This document shows, one piece after another, positions 56,646 through 64,000 of a stretch of 64,000 nt of DNA. The position numbers were made by a program, and so were the translations under genes. The notes under the pieces were generated by a model. The model worked only from the letters and a program-made list of their open reading frames with translations, was not told where the DNA came from and made no database searches. Numbering within the stretch: position 1 is the stretch's first letter; every line of letters starts with the position of its first letter. Location: contig NZ_BMHQ01000004.1 of the NCBI RefSeq assembly GCF_014641195.1, positions 235,771 through 299,770 of the forward strand. Reading direction: 5' to 3'. This DNA is from Marinithermofilum abyssi. GTDB lineage: Bacteria > Bacillota > Bacilli > Thermoactinomycetales > DSM-45169.

Positions 56646-57223
56646 TTGGCTCGGGACTGTTTCACCCAGGTATAAAGCAATGCCAGCAACAAAATCACCG
56701 CTACCACCGACACGGTGATGGCACTAAAGTATTCTTGGATGAAGGATTGAGCCGCTTTACCCAGCCAGAGGATCAGCAGCCCTTCGAGAAAAAAGCGGGC
56801 ACCACGCCCCAGGATAGACCACAGAACCACTTCCCGTATGTTTACTTTGCATATGCCGGATGCGATGGTGAACACTTTGTATGGGATCGGGGTGAAACCG
56901 GCAATGGCGAGAGAAAAACCGCCGTACTGTTCAAAGTATCCTTCCACTTTTTGTACAGTCGATTCAGAAAAAAAACGAAGCATCACGGGTCGGCCCCATT
57001 TGCGTCCGATCCACCATCCCAACAAAGCACCGGCAACAGAAGAAGCGGTGGTCAGGAAAGCATACCACAAGGCCAACTCCGGTTGAGCGATACTTAGCGG
57101 GATTAGAAGTACGTCTGGCGGGATCGGGAAAAAGGAGGATTCAGTAAAGGAGACGATCACTAACCCCCAGGGACCATAGGACATAAAAAATTGCACCATA
57201 GCGTCTAACCATTGTGACAGCAT
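56642..57223 (-). CDS. DedA/YqaA family membrane protein
   Basis: The 193-residue protein has the VTT domain with four to five transmembrane segments: VSFTESSFFPIPPDVLLIPLS, ALLGWWIGRKWGRP and AGFTPIPYKVFTIASGICKV, the YqaA-like subgroup. Probably a lipid scramblase or transporter. Its stop codon TGA is formed by the reverse complement of the TCAA at the end of the IS right end, so the natural C-terminus may have been replaced. Confidence 0.9.
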   Translation of the reverse strand: MLSQWLDAMVQFFMSYGPWGLVIVSFTESSFFPIPPDVLLIPLSIAQPELALWYAFLTTASSVAGALLGWWIGRKWGRPVMLRFFSESTVQKVEGYFEQYGGFSLAIAGFTPIPYKVFTIASGICKVNIREVVLWSILGRGARFFLEGLLILWLGKAAQSFIQEYFSAITVSVVAVILLLALLYTWVKQSRAN

Positions 57224-57325
57224 GCGATTTTCTGCCCTCCTATGTCATGGCAACTTAACATTATCACGGGTTCATATACGGTACAAGGTACGTTTTTTTG
57301 AAAGGCATCCCCTTCAAAAACTGCC

Positions 57326-57355
57326 AAAATACCCTCCTCGACTCAGCGCATACTA
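57326..57355 (+). promoter_or_regulatory. Possible sigma-F/sigma-G promoter
   Basis: AAAATA (57326-57331), 17-base spacer, CATACTA (57349-57355), located 32 bases before ATG 57387. The -10 is a full forespore-type match. Confidence 0.55.
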
Positions 57356-57386
57356 ATAACAGGTTCACTGTAAAGGAGGGAAGATA

Positions 57387-57941
57387 ATGAAAGGGGAAAA
57401 CAAAGAACTGCTGGGTGAAGAGCGTTCTTACCAGGCCAGATCCGCAGCTGACGATGTGGAATTTGCTGATGAGTCGAAGTCGCTGGAGGACGAAGTGGAG
57501 TTTAAAGGTACAGATGTGGCTGGAGACGATGTAGAGTTCGCCGGTGAACTGGACAGACGCGATCGTAAGCGGCGGGATCGTAAGCGGCGAGATCGTGTGT
57601 CGGAAAAAGATGTAGGAGAACCAGTCGATGGAGCAGACGATATCGAAGCTGCCCAGGAATTGGCTCGACCGGTGGTGGCCGGTACAGGTGTCGATCAGGA
57701 CCGACGCGAGGAAAAAGCGGAGGATGGCCGCCGAGAGAACGCGGGCCACGGATTGGGTACTGTCAGCATTATTCTTTCTGTGCTTGCCTTTTTCTTGGTA
57801 CCTTTCCTGCTGGGTTCTGCCGGTATCATTTTAGGTGTGATCAGTGCCCGCCGAGGGAGTGCTCTCGGCTGGTGGGGTGCCGGCATTGGTGCCGTCGCAG
57901 TCATATTGACGGCTTTTATCGCACCTATCGCCGGATTCTAA
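57387..57941 (+). CDS. Hypothetical protein, charged repeats and C-terminal DUF4190-like membrane domain
   Basis: The 184-residue protein has an acidic N-terminus with three DxVEF repeats (DDVEFADE, DEVEFKG, DDVEFAGE), a basic DRKRRDRKRRDR stretch encoded by 15-base direct repeats near 57560, then two transmembrane helices (TVSIILSVLAFFLVPFLLG, GAVAVILTAFIAPIAGF) of a DUF4190-like hairpin. ATG 57387 follows AAGGAGGGAAG. An upstream forespore-type promoter suggests a spore protein. The function is unknown. Confidence 0.8.
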   Translation: MKGENKELLGEERSYQARSAADDVEFADESKSLEDEVEFKGTDVAGDDVEFAGELDRRDRKRRDRKRRDRVSEKDVGEPVDGADDIEAAQELARPVVAGTGVDQDRREEKAEDGRRENAGHGLGTVSIILSVLAFFLVPFLLGSAGIILGVISARRGSALGWWGAGIGAVAVILTAFIAPIAGF

Positions 57942-57960
57942 AAGAACAAGAATCGAACAA

Positions 57961-57992
57961 CAAAGGCTTCCTCATTGGAAGCCTTTGTTTAC
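57961..57992 (+). terminator. Intrinsic terminator of the DUF4190-like gene
   Basis: AAAGGCTTCC and GGAAGCCTTT flank TCATT, then GTTT. Confidence 0.8.
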
Positions 57993-58023
57993 ACAAAGCA
58001 CCGACTGAATGCCCACGGTTTTA

Positions 58024-58063
58024 AACCGAAGAATCCCACACCTTCAGGCGTATGGAGTCTCAA
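58024..58063 (+). mobile_element. IS200/IS605 right end remnant (copy 2)
   Basis: AATCCCACACCTTCAGGCGT followed by ATGGAGTCTCAA matches copy 1 (AATCCCACGTCTTCAGGCGT, GGGAGTGTCAA) with a partly decayed hairpin. It has the same orientation and the same end TCAA. No tnpB remains nearby. Confidence 0.6.
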
Positions 58064-59952
58064 TAAGCCAATACCCGTTGATTCCCTTTTCTTCGCGTGA
58101 TCCCTTCCTGATCCATTCGCTCGAGTAAGGGAACCAGATACTTGCGGCTCAGCGGCAGCACTTCCTTTGCTTGCTGCATGGTTATACCGCCCAACTTTCG
58201 GATTTGTTCGGTGATGAGCTCCACCGCTTGACCGAAGGGTTGATGGTGCATCGCGATCGCATCGGTGATGGGATAAAGGAGTTGACGGCGGATAAGGAAC
58301 TGACGCAGCTCTTCGGCTGTTTCCGAGTCCAGCCCTGCAGAGGAAGCGGCTTCTTCCCATTCTCGAGGGGTAAACCCATCATCCAGCAGTCTTTGCAGCA
58401 CAACGTCTGCTGGAGTTTGGAGATCCTGCGGCAATGAAGGTTCAAAGGAAGCCAGACGAATGTATTCTCCTTCCACCTGCAAGCCGCTTTCCCGAGTCCA
58501 GTACTGCAGCAGGTTTTGAGCTTCTTTGGCGGATGTACCTGAAAGAAACCGGGCGGACCATTCTTGGCGAGGGATACCGGGACGCATGGGGTAACGTTGA
58601 TGGATATCAGCTAGCCATTTGATGATCTCCTCCGCTTTTTGGTCCAGGGCGGCACGGGAAGAATATCCGTTTTCCAGCTGAACGGCATCCCCGGATAGAA
58701 TGAGTTGCTCTAAGGCTTGATCGATGTTTTTCGGATCTTCTCCTAATGAGCGGGCGAGATTCTCTTTATTGTGCCAAAGAGGAGGTTCTGCCAACGCATC
58801 CTGTATCCGTGTGGGGAGATCGGCTTCCCAGAGGCGGGCTATCTGCCTCGCTGATTCCGGTCGGATTTTTCGCTTGGAAGCTGCAGGCAGGACAACTTCT
58901 CCTCCGCCGACGGTGTCTGCAGGCGTGGGTCGCCGCAGGATGAACCGGTCGCCTCGGGCGGCGATGACCGGTTCTTGCAACCGGAGGGTGGCATATACCT
59001 CTTCGCCGGGAGCCCACTCCTTGCGGTCATACAATAAAATTTCCCCCTGCACTTCTGCGGTGCCGATCAGGAGCTTGATCAAGGAACGGTGCTTTAACAA
59101 AAAACCGGCATCCGGCAGGAAAGTGGCCCGAACATCCAGCAGTACAGAGGGTTTCCACGCGGCAGGTGCAGCGAGAACTTGCCCTCTTCGCAGGGTTTCT
59201 TTTTCGCCGATTTTTATATTGAGTGCGGCTCGCTGCCCTGCGGTTACACGGTGGACCGACTGTCCGTGAACCTCGGCTTGCCGTACTTTTACCTGTTGCT
59301 GGCTCGGGAGAAGTTCCAACAAACTGCCTACTTCGGCCGAACCGGATTGAACCGTTCCCGTTACAACCGTGCCGGCCCCTTTAATCGTAAAGGCGCGGTC
59401 AATCGGCATGCGGAAAAACCCCCCGGATTGCCGGGGGCGGATGTGCATCAGTCGCTCATCGATCTTTTGTTTTAGGGATTCGATCCCTTCTCCTGTAAGG
59501 GAAGATACCCGAACAAGGGGAGCGTTCCGCAGAAATGTATGTTTCACCGTTCCCCGGATATCTTCTTCCACTAAATCGATCAGGTCGGGGTCGGCCCGAT
59601 CCACTTTGGTCAAGACGATCAGCCCATCTTGGATCCCGAGCAGATGAAGGATGTGAAGGTGTTCTTCCGTCTGCGGCATGACTCCGTCGTCAGCAGCGAC
59701 CACCAGCAGGACAAAGTCGATGCCGGCAACGCCGGCCACCATCTGCCGGATAAACCGTTCGTGGCCCGGTACATCCACGATGGAGGCTTGTCTTCCGGAC
59801 GGAAGTGTCAGGGGGGCAAATCCCGGTTCGATGGAGATGTTTCGTTCTCTTTCTTCTTTAAGTCGATCGGTATGGATTCCGGTGAGTGATCGGGTCAACT
59901 GGGTTTTTCCATGATCGATGTGTCCGGCGGTACCGATGACAAAATGATTCAT
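58060..59952 (-). CDS. selB: Selenocysteine-specific elongation factor SelB
   Basis: The 630-residue protein has an EF-Tu-like GTPase domain (GTAGHIDHGKT, VDVPGHE, VLTKVD), beta-barrel domains II and III, and four C-terminal winged-helix repeats that bind the SECIS hairpin. SelB delivers Sec-tRNA to UGA codons. ATG 59952 follows AAAGGAG at eight bases; ATG 59970 is upstream of that site. The TGA stop lies in the IS right end remnant. A promoter (CTGACA, TATTAT) is possible near 59990-60015. selA, selD and selC are not in the window. Confidence 0.93.
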   Translation of the reverse strand: MNHFVIGTAGHIDHGKTQLTRSLTGIHTDRLKEERERNISIEPGFAPLTLPSGRQASIVDVPGHERFIRQMVAGVAGIDFVLLVVAADDGVMPQTEEHLHILHLLGIQDGLIVLTKVDRADPDLIDLVEEDIRGTVKHTFLRNAPLVRVSSLTGEGIESLKQKIDERLMHIRPRQSGGFFRMPIDRAFTIKGAGTVVTGTVQSGSAEVGSLLELLPSQQQVKVRQAEVHGQSVHRVTAGQRAALNIKIGEKETLRRGQVLAAPAAWKPSVLLDVRATFLPDAGFLLKHRSLIKLLIGTAEVQGEILLYDRKEWAPGEEVYATLRLQEPVIAARGDRFILRRPTPADTVGGGEVVLPAASKRKIRPESARQIARLWEADLPTRIQDALAEPPLWHNKENLARSLGEDPKNIDQALEQLILSGDAVQLENGYSSRAALDQKAEEIIKWLADIHQRYPMRPGIPRQEWSARFLSGTSAKEAQNLLQYWTRESGLQVEGEYIRLASFEPSLPQDLQTPADVVLQRLLDDGFTPREWEEAASSAGLDSETAEELRQFLIRRQLLYPITDAIAMHHQPFGQAVELITEQIRKLGGITMQQAKEVLPLSRKYLVPLLERMDQEGITRRKGNQRVLAY

Positions 59953-60104
59953 GCCGCATACTCCTTTCACAGTGCTGATCCATGATATAATAAAAAAACG
60001 GTTGATTTGTCAGCGCTTCTTTTGTAACGGGTAAAGGAGCCATTTTGTCCCTGAGCACTACTGTTGAGCGCCCGTATATCATGCCACTTGCCAAGAAAAA
60101 GGTC

Positions 60105-60134
60105 TTTACAATGATTTATTGTACATGATATAAT
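60105..60134 (+). promoter_or_regulatory. Promoter of tRNA-Gly
   Basis: TTTACA (60105-60110) and TATAAT (60129-60134) with an 18-base spacer, 14 bases before the tRNA. Confidence 0.75.
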
Positions 60135-60148
60135 AACAATTGTCTCGC

Positions 60149-60222
60149 GCGGATGTAGTTCAATGGTAGAACACTAGCTTCCCAAGCTAGTAACGCGGGT
60201 TCGATTCCCGTCATCCGCTCCA
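60149..60222 (+). tRNA. tRNA-Gly (anticodon CCC)
   Basis: The 74-base gene includes the encoded CCA. Acceptor GCGGATG pairs with CATCCGC, discriminator T; anticodon stem CTAGC/GCTAG encloses loop TTCCCAA, giving anticodon CCC for the GGG codon; the T-loop is TTCGATT. It stands alone between selB and dinB. It lacks the long variable arm and TCA anticodon of tRNA-Sec. Confidence 0.95.
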
Positions 60223-60411
60223 CACCAAGCCGTTGCCATCGGGTGCGACGGCCTTTTTCTTTTCTGATTTTGGACGGATTCCTTACCGGGACTATACTCC
60301 CGTTGTTCGGATGATGACTAGAGGTCTTCTTTTTTGGCTGGTTGTTTGCTGAATTTTCACGGTATAATGGGCGATGAAGACGAAACCTGCATAGGTGAGG
60401 AGGAGGAAGCC

Positions 60412-60870
60412 ATGTCCGTGAAGGAAGAGTTGCTTGCTTCTTGGAAGCGCTCTCGCCAGTTGACCAAAGAGGTAGCAGAGGCGATGCCCGCTGAGAAATG
60501 GGATTTTCGTCCGACGGATGATGTGATGAGTTTCCGGGAGCAAGTGTTGCACATCCTGGCTGGAGAACAGTGGTTCTTGAGGGGAATGCAAGAAGGGGAA
60601 TGGGAATTCCGACCGGAGATTACACTGGAACGATATCCCGATATGGCCTCAACACTGGAAGCGGTGACGTATTGGACAGATCGCCATGCGGAGTTGATTT
60701 CGTCCATCGAAGATTTGGATGCCAAGGTGACCACACCGCTGAAACCGGATGTGCCACTGCCCAAGCGAATCTTGCTGCAGGGAGCCATTACCCATGAAGT
60801 TCACCACCGCGGTCAGTTGATCGTTTATCTTCGGCTCAATGGAATACAGCCGCCTGCCTTTCGATTCTGA
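60412..60870 (+). CDS. DinB family protein
   Basis: The 152-residue four-helix-bundle protein has the metal-binding histidines of the DinB/YfiT family: one in REQVLHILAGEQW and two in ITHEVHHRGQLIVYLRLNG. Members include thiol-dependent transferases (for example bacillithiol transferases) and damage-inducible proteins of unknown role. ATG 60412 follows GAGGAGGAAG. It precedes an O-methyltransferase by 20 bases. Confidence 0.92.
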   Translation: MSVKEELLASWKRSRQLTKEVAEAMPAEKWDFRPTDDVMSFREQVLHILAGEQWFLRGMQEGEWEFRPEITLERYPDMASTLEAVTYWTDRHAELISSIEDLDAKVTTPLKPDVPLPKRILLQGAITHEVHHRGQLIVYLRLNGIQPPAFRF

Positions 60871-60890
60871 TACAACATAGGGGGAGAAGT

Positions 60891-61520
60891 ATGAGACTGG
60901 AAGAATATATCCGTCGATTGTTTGCCCGAGAAGATGAAGTTTTGGCTTCCATCCATCCTGGCTTGGCTGAACGGAATATGCCGCAAATCTCCGTCCCTCC
61001 CGAAGTGGGAAAAGCTCTCTATATGTTGGTCAAAATATCCGGGGCGCACAATGTACTGGAAATAGGCGGCCTCGGCGGTACCAGTGCCATATGGATGGGG
61101 AGGGCTCTTCCCGCTGACGGGCGGATTCTTTCCTTGGAGATTAACCCGGACCACGCAGCCTTTGCGGAAGAGAATGTCAAGCGGGCGGGCTTGGCAGACC
61201 GTATTCGGTATCAAATAGGGGATGCTGCTGAATCCTTGGAAATGCTGGAAGCAAAACGGGCGCAGTTTGATTTCTTTTTTATCGATGCGGACAAGGAGAA
61301 CTACCCGCTCTATGTGGAAAAAGCGATTCGCATGAGCACTCCCGGCGCCATCATCGCGCTGGATAACATGCTGTGGAAAGAGCGTGTCCTGGATGAAGAT
61401 GAACAGGATGCTGTCACGCAAACGATCCGTCGGGTAAACGAGAGGTTAGCCAGAGACGATCGTGTAGATGCGACCTTGCTGACGATAGGGGACGGATTGC
61501 TCGTGGCGCGTGTCAAATGA
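60891..61520 (+). CDS. O-methyltransferase (TrmR/CCoAOMT-like)
   Basis: The 209-residue class I methyltransferase has NVLEIGGLGGTSAIWM (SAM motif I), FDFFFIDADKENYPLYVEKA and LDNMLWKERVLD, which carry the metal-binding acidic residues of the catechol-type family. The bacterial form includes TrmR, which methylates 5-hydroxyuridine-34 of tRNA, but a small-molecule substrate is possible. ATG 60891 follows AGGGGGAGA. It is probably cotranscribed with dinB. Confidence 0.9.
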   Translation: MRLEEYIRRLFAREDEVLASIHPGLAERNMPQISVPPEVGKALYMLVKISGAHNVLEIGGLGGTSAIWMGRALPADGRILSLEINPDHAAFAEENVKRAGLADRIRYQIGDAAESLEMLEAKRAQFDFFFIDADKENYPLYVEKAIRMSTPGAIIALDNMLWKERVLDEDEQDAVTQTIRRVNERLARDDRVDATLLTIGDGLLVARVK

Positions 61521-61522
61521 AT

Positions 61523-61550
61523 AAGCCCCCGGAGTATCCGGGGGCTTTCG
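61523..61550. terminator. Bidirectional terminator
   Basis: AAGCCCCCGG and CCGGGGGCTT flank AGTAT between convergent genes. Confidence 0.9.
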
Positions 61551-61555
61551 CATTA

Positions 61556-61807
61556 TCAAGGGATAAACCGCTTCAGGCGCGGATGTTTTCGCAATTTTTC
61601 CATGGCTTTCCCCACCTTAGGGAATCGGGTTTCCAGTTTGTCCAAGAGCTTTTTTGCCCACGGAGTGGTTTTGGACAAAATCAGCAATCCCAGGATCAAA
61701 AACAGGAAGCCTTGCAACACTGGCAGGAATAATCCCAGAATCCCGAGAAAGATGAACACCCAACCGATGACTTGTCCTGTAATGCGTTTGAGGCGTTGAT
61801 TTCCCAT
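61556..61807 (-). CDS. Small membrane protein of PGPGW type
   Basis: The 83-residue protein has a hydrophobic hairpin (GWVFIFLGILGLFLPVLQGF, then LFLILGLLILS) followed by a basic amphipathic tail (KKLLDKLETRFPKVGKAM). This is the layout of small PGPGW-type membrane proteins of unknown function. ATG 61807 follows GGAGGCACT. It is a single-gene unit. Confidence 0.8.
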   Translation of the reverse strand: MGNQRLKRITGQVIGWVFIFLGILGLFLPVLQGFLFLILGLLILSKTTPWAKKLLDKLETRFPKVGKAMEKLRKHPRLKRFIP

Positions 61808-62039
61808 AGTGCCTCCTTGATTTTTTGGCAGCTGATGCTGCCGAGTTTGTTAGCAATCCAGCGCTCTTGCCCTATTGTACTACAAACATCCTGAACATGC
61901 GACTGTGCAGGTTCAGCCTCCTTTCCACCGTGAAATCCCGGAATTCAAACGGAATCCCTGAATATGTATGGTAGAGGGATTCTTATTTTATGGGATCAGG
62001 CATTTTTCCCGTCGATGGCACGGGTCGGAGGGATGCATC

Positions 62040-62831
62040 ATGATTGTGGCGGTGGATTGCGGGCGAAGTTATGTCAAAGTAATCACGGAAGGAAAAAGCT
62101 TCTTGTTTCCGAGCAAGGTCAGCATGTGGCGCAAACGTAATTATCGGCAAGAATTAAATGGAGATATCGAATTGGAATACCAGGGCCGCCGCTGGTTTGT
62201 CGGAAAACTGGCAGAGCGGGAGGGGGATTTCACCCGGCAGGCGATGCAGGACTCCAAGGCTGTAGAGGAAACATTGATTCTTACCATGACGGCTTTGCAC
62301 ATGGCGGGCGCACAAGGGGATGTCACTCTGATTACCGGGATTCCCATCGGCAATTTTACCGATGTGGAGCAAAAGGCGATCAAACGGTTGTTGGAAGGGC
62401 CGCATCGGGTGGTTTTAAACGACCGGGAGCGCAGCTTTTACGTGGAACGGGTGTATACCACGATCGAAGGGGGAGGAGCCTTTTTTTCCGCTCCCCGCAT
62501 GGGTTTGGTCCGTATCATCGATGTGGGTGCCAAAACCACGAACTACGCGACCTTCCGGGATAAGGTGTTCATCGACCGGGAGTCCGGAACCATGCCGATT
62601 GGCTGGGAAACCGTCAAAGAGTCCAACTTGAAGGAGATGGCCGACGTCATTTCCGGCACGGTCTCAAAGACCTGGAGCAGTAGGGATGTGGTTATGCTGG
62701 TCGGCGGCATGGCACGGAAGCTGGAGCCGTTGATTCAGGAACATTTTGTCCATGCTTTTTCCCTTGAGGACCCCCAAATGGCCAATGTGCGGGGCTATTA
62801 TGAGGTTGGAAAGGCTATGATCCGCCGATGA
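62040..62831 (+). CDS. ParM/StbA-like actin-family ATPase
   Basis: The 263-residue protein has the actin-fold signatures: phosphate 1 VAVDCGRSYVKVI (residues 3-15), phosphate 2 RIIDVGAKTTNYATF (about 160-174) and the adenosine motif VMLVGGMARKLEP (about 217-229). It is shorter than typical ParM (about 320). ParM filaments push plasmid copies apart. ATG 62040 follows CGGAGGGA. The next gene overlaps by four bases and looks like a ParR adaptor. Confidence 0.85.
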   Translation: MIVAVDCGRSYVKVITEGKSFLFPSKVSMWRKRNYRQELNGDIELEYQGRRWFVGKLAEREGDFTRQAMQDSKAVEETLILTMTALHMAGAQGDVTLITGIPIGNFTDVEQKAIKRLLEGPHRVVLNDRERSFYVERVYTTIEGGGAFFSAPRMGLVRIIDVGAKTTNYATFRDKVFIDRESGTMPIGWETVKESNLKEMADVISGTVSKTWSSRDVVMLVGGMARKLEPLIQEHFVHAFSLEDPQMANVRGYYEVGKAMIRR

Positions 62832-63034
62832 GCTATAAGAAATTGAAGGGTGTCTCCTTTGACATGGCAGATCCGACGGAGCGGGAGTTGTGCGAATTGG
62901 TGGAGCGAACGACCCGGGATTTCAGCGGGTTCGTTAAGCAGCTCCTTTTGGCTTGGCAGAGTGCACAGCAACCATCCCAGTCCCTGGATAATCATGAGGA
63001 ATCGATTCGTAACAGCGGGTTACCCTTCGGATAA
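62828..63034 (+). CDS. ParR-like small adaptor (putative ribbon-helix-helix protein)
   Basis: The 68-residue protein overlaps the actin-like gene by ATGA. Its first part, KLKGVSFDMADPTERELCEL and then VKQLLLAWQ, resembles the beta strand plus two helices of ribbon-helix-helix ParR proteins that bind a centromere and cap ParM filaments. The C-terminus is polar. The assignment rests on layout and pattern, not recognised homology. Confidence 0.6.
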   Translation: MSYKKLKGVSFDMADPTERELCELVERTTRDFSGFVKQLLLAWQSAQQPSQSLDNHEESIRNSGLPFG

Positions 63035-63069
63035 GAAGACAGGCGTAAAAGCTGGCCTGTCTTTTTTGT
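63035..63069 (+). terminator. Intrinsic terminator of the ParM-ParR-like pair
   Basis: AGACAGGC and GCCTGTCT form the stem, then TTTTTG. Confidence 0.9.
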
Positions 63070-63242
63070 GTGGTCTGCACCAACCCCTTCTCCGCGTCAT
63101 ACAGTAAAAAGTGCATTTTTCCTGTTACAGAGCCATAAAGATCATATACCATACATTTCAAAATATTGGATGTAGCAGTGGAAAAGCTCCTTCAATGCAC
63201 CGAAGAGATTGACTACAACAATGAGGAAAAGGAGCGAACAAG

Positions 63243-63842
63243 ATGAATCTCAAAGGGAAGGTCATCTCGATGCTGTTGGCGGTGTTGCTGGCCTTTGGGG
63301 CTGCGGGATGTTCGTTGATCACAGTGGAGAAGCAGGAGCCGCAGAAAGAGGAACGAGTTACGGAGCCTGTGAATCCCGATGATGGGTCCCAGAGGAACGA
63401 GTCTCAGCCTGCACCGGAAGAGGATGACAGCGGAAATACCGAGGTTTCTTCCCGGGATGAATATGGCCAAATTGTGTCCGAAATTTCTCTCAATATGTCC
63501 GACTTTCTATATATGTACGCTGACGGCATGATGAAAGTGGGAGAGGGCGACCTGACCGGGGGCAAGGCCCTTCTGAAAGACAGTATCGATGGCATGGAAC
63601 AAACAGTGGCGGACCTGGAAGCGATTGAGATCACCTCGGATGATCCCGAGCTGCAGAAGATCCATGCGGAGCTGGTCGATATATTTGAAGGGTATCTGAA
63701 AGTCTCCAAAAAAGGGTTGCAAGGTGTGGAGGAGATGGATGCAGCCAAGCTGAACGAGTCGACAAAAGAGATGGAGGATTTAAACACCCGGTTGGATCAG
63801 CTGACAAAAAAAGTGAACAACCTGGGGATGGAACAGTTATAG
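63243..63842 (+). CDS. Hypothetical lipoprotein
   Basis: The 199-residue protein has a lipoprotein signal (LAFGAAGC, Cys near residue 23), a disordered acidic linker (PVNPDDGSQRNESQPAPEED) and a helical domain of about 120 residues (GQIVSEISLNMSDFLYMYAD onward) that probably forms a helical bundle. It is anchored on the outer face of the membrane. ATG 63243 follows AAAAGGAGCG. The function is unknown. Confidence 0.8.
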   Translation: MNLKGKVISMLLAVLLAFGAAGCSLITVEKQEPQKEERVTEPVNPDDGSQRNESQPAPEEDDSGNTEVSSRDEYGQIVSEISLNMSDFLYMYADGMMKVGEGDLTGGKALLKDSIDGMEQTVADLEAIEITSDDPELQKIHAELVDIFEGYLKVSKKGLQGVEEMDAAKLNESTKEMEDLNTRLDQLTKKVNNLGMEQL

Positions 63843-63883
63843 AAGAGTTCTCACAAAACACCCCCTTCGGGGGGAGGTTAATG

Positions 63884-63922
63884 ACAAAGCCCTGCGCCGA
63901 AAGGCGACAGGGCTTTGTTTGT
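63884..63922 (+). terminator. Intrinsic terminator of the lipoprotein gene
   Basis: ACAAAGCCCTG and CAGGGCTTTGT enclose an inner CGCC-GAAA-GGCG hairpin, then TTTG. A small CCCCCTTCGGGGGG hairpin precedes it at about 63860-63874. Confidence 0.85.
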
Positions 63923-64000
63923 TCCAGAAACAGAGAAAAATAAACGTGTATAAGGGAGATCGCGGCCCGTTTTCAGGTCCCCTGCTCCTCTTGGAGAGGA

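Noticed and set aside
57555..57600. Direct repeats as a CRISPR-like array
   Set aside because: Only two and a half 15-base units, in frame within a gene, without spacers.
56606..58063. Composite transposon between the two IS right ends
   Set aside because: Both ends are right ends in the same orientation, no left end or transposase remains, and the genes between are ordinary.
60149..60222. Possible tRNA-Sec next to selB
   Set aside because: Length, loops and anticodon CCC identify tRNA-Gly; it lacks the long variable arm and TCA anticodon.

Overview
The window reads as a chromosomal segment of a spore-forming Gram-positive bacterium of the order Bacillales. The backbone follows the Bacillus subtilis mtaB-yqeW-yqeY-floA-yqfC-yqfD-phoH-pgpH-ybeY-dgkA-cdd-era-yqzL-recO-glyQS-ccpN-ppsR-dnaG-sigA-trmK-nif3 order. 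Spore genes are present (alpha/beta SASP, YqfC/YqfD, a GerP-type protein, a YhcN/YlaJ lipoprotein). The fairly high G+C codon use, a class A-like RNase P RNA and selB suggest a lineage away from Bacillus itself, such as Thermoactinomycetaceae; that placement is inference.

Region 1 (1-20 kb) is conserved housekeeping: tRNA modification (mtaB), nucleotide salvage (deoC, cdd), phosphate transport, rpsU with a structured leader, yqeY, floA without its usual nfeD partner, spore genes, and the long phoH-pgpH-ybeY-dgkA-DUF502-cdd-era-yqzL-recO run. A T-box riboswitch then precedes glyQS. Region 2 (20-29 kb) holds a TIM-barrel gene, the gluconeogenic switch ccpN-ppsR-ppdK (ppsR apparently starting at ATT), and the dnaG-sigA macromolecular synthesis operon.

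Region 3 (29-44 kb) is metabolic and accessory: an acyl-CoA dehydrogenase/acyl-CoA ligase operon with a cre-like site, hppD, a secreted M1 peptidase, an EEP hydrolase, trmK-nif3, rnpB, a GDSL hydrolase, a secreted TIM-barrel-like protein coupled to a thiamine-binding protein, and an M42 peptidase. Region 4 (43-57 kb) covers the cell envelope: two DedA-family proteins, ferredoxin, divergent ftsW and rodA, a cation/proton antiporter, a YugP metallopeptidase, GpsB, a D,D-carboxypeptidase, and a divergent NlpC/P60 and oligopeptide-binding pair likely used on wall peptides.

Region 5 (56-64 kb) carries remains of IS200/IS605 elements (a broken tnpB and two right ends), a probable forespore membrane protein, selB, tRNA-Gly(CCC), DinB, an O-methyltransferase, and a two-gene cassette resembling plasmid ParM-ParR segregation systems. 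Other noteworthy items are a duplicated intergenic repeat (19.97 kb and 50.52 kb), a pseudogene with two frameshifts (DUF488), a truncated methyltransferase, a 12-codon ORF with a perfect Shine-Dalgarno, and spore-type promoters. No CRISPR array, prophage or intact insertion sequence was seen.
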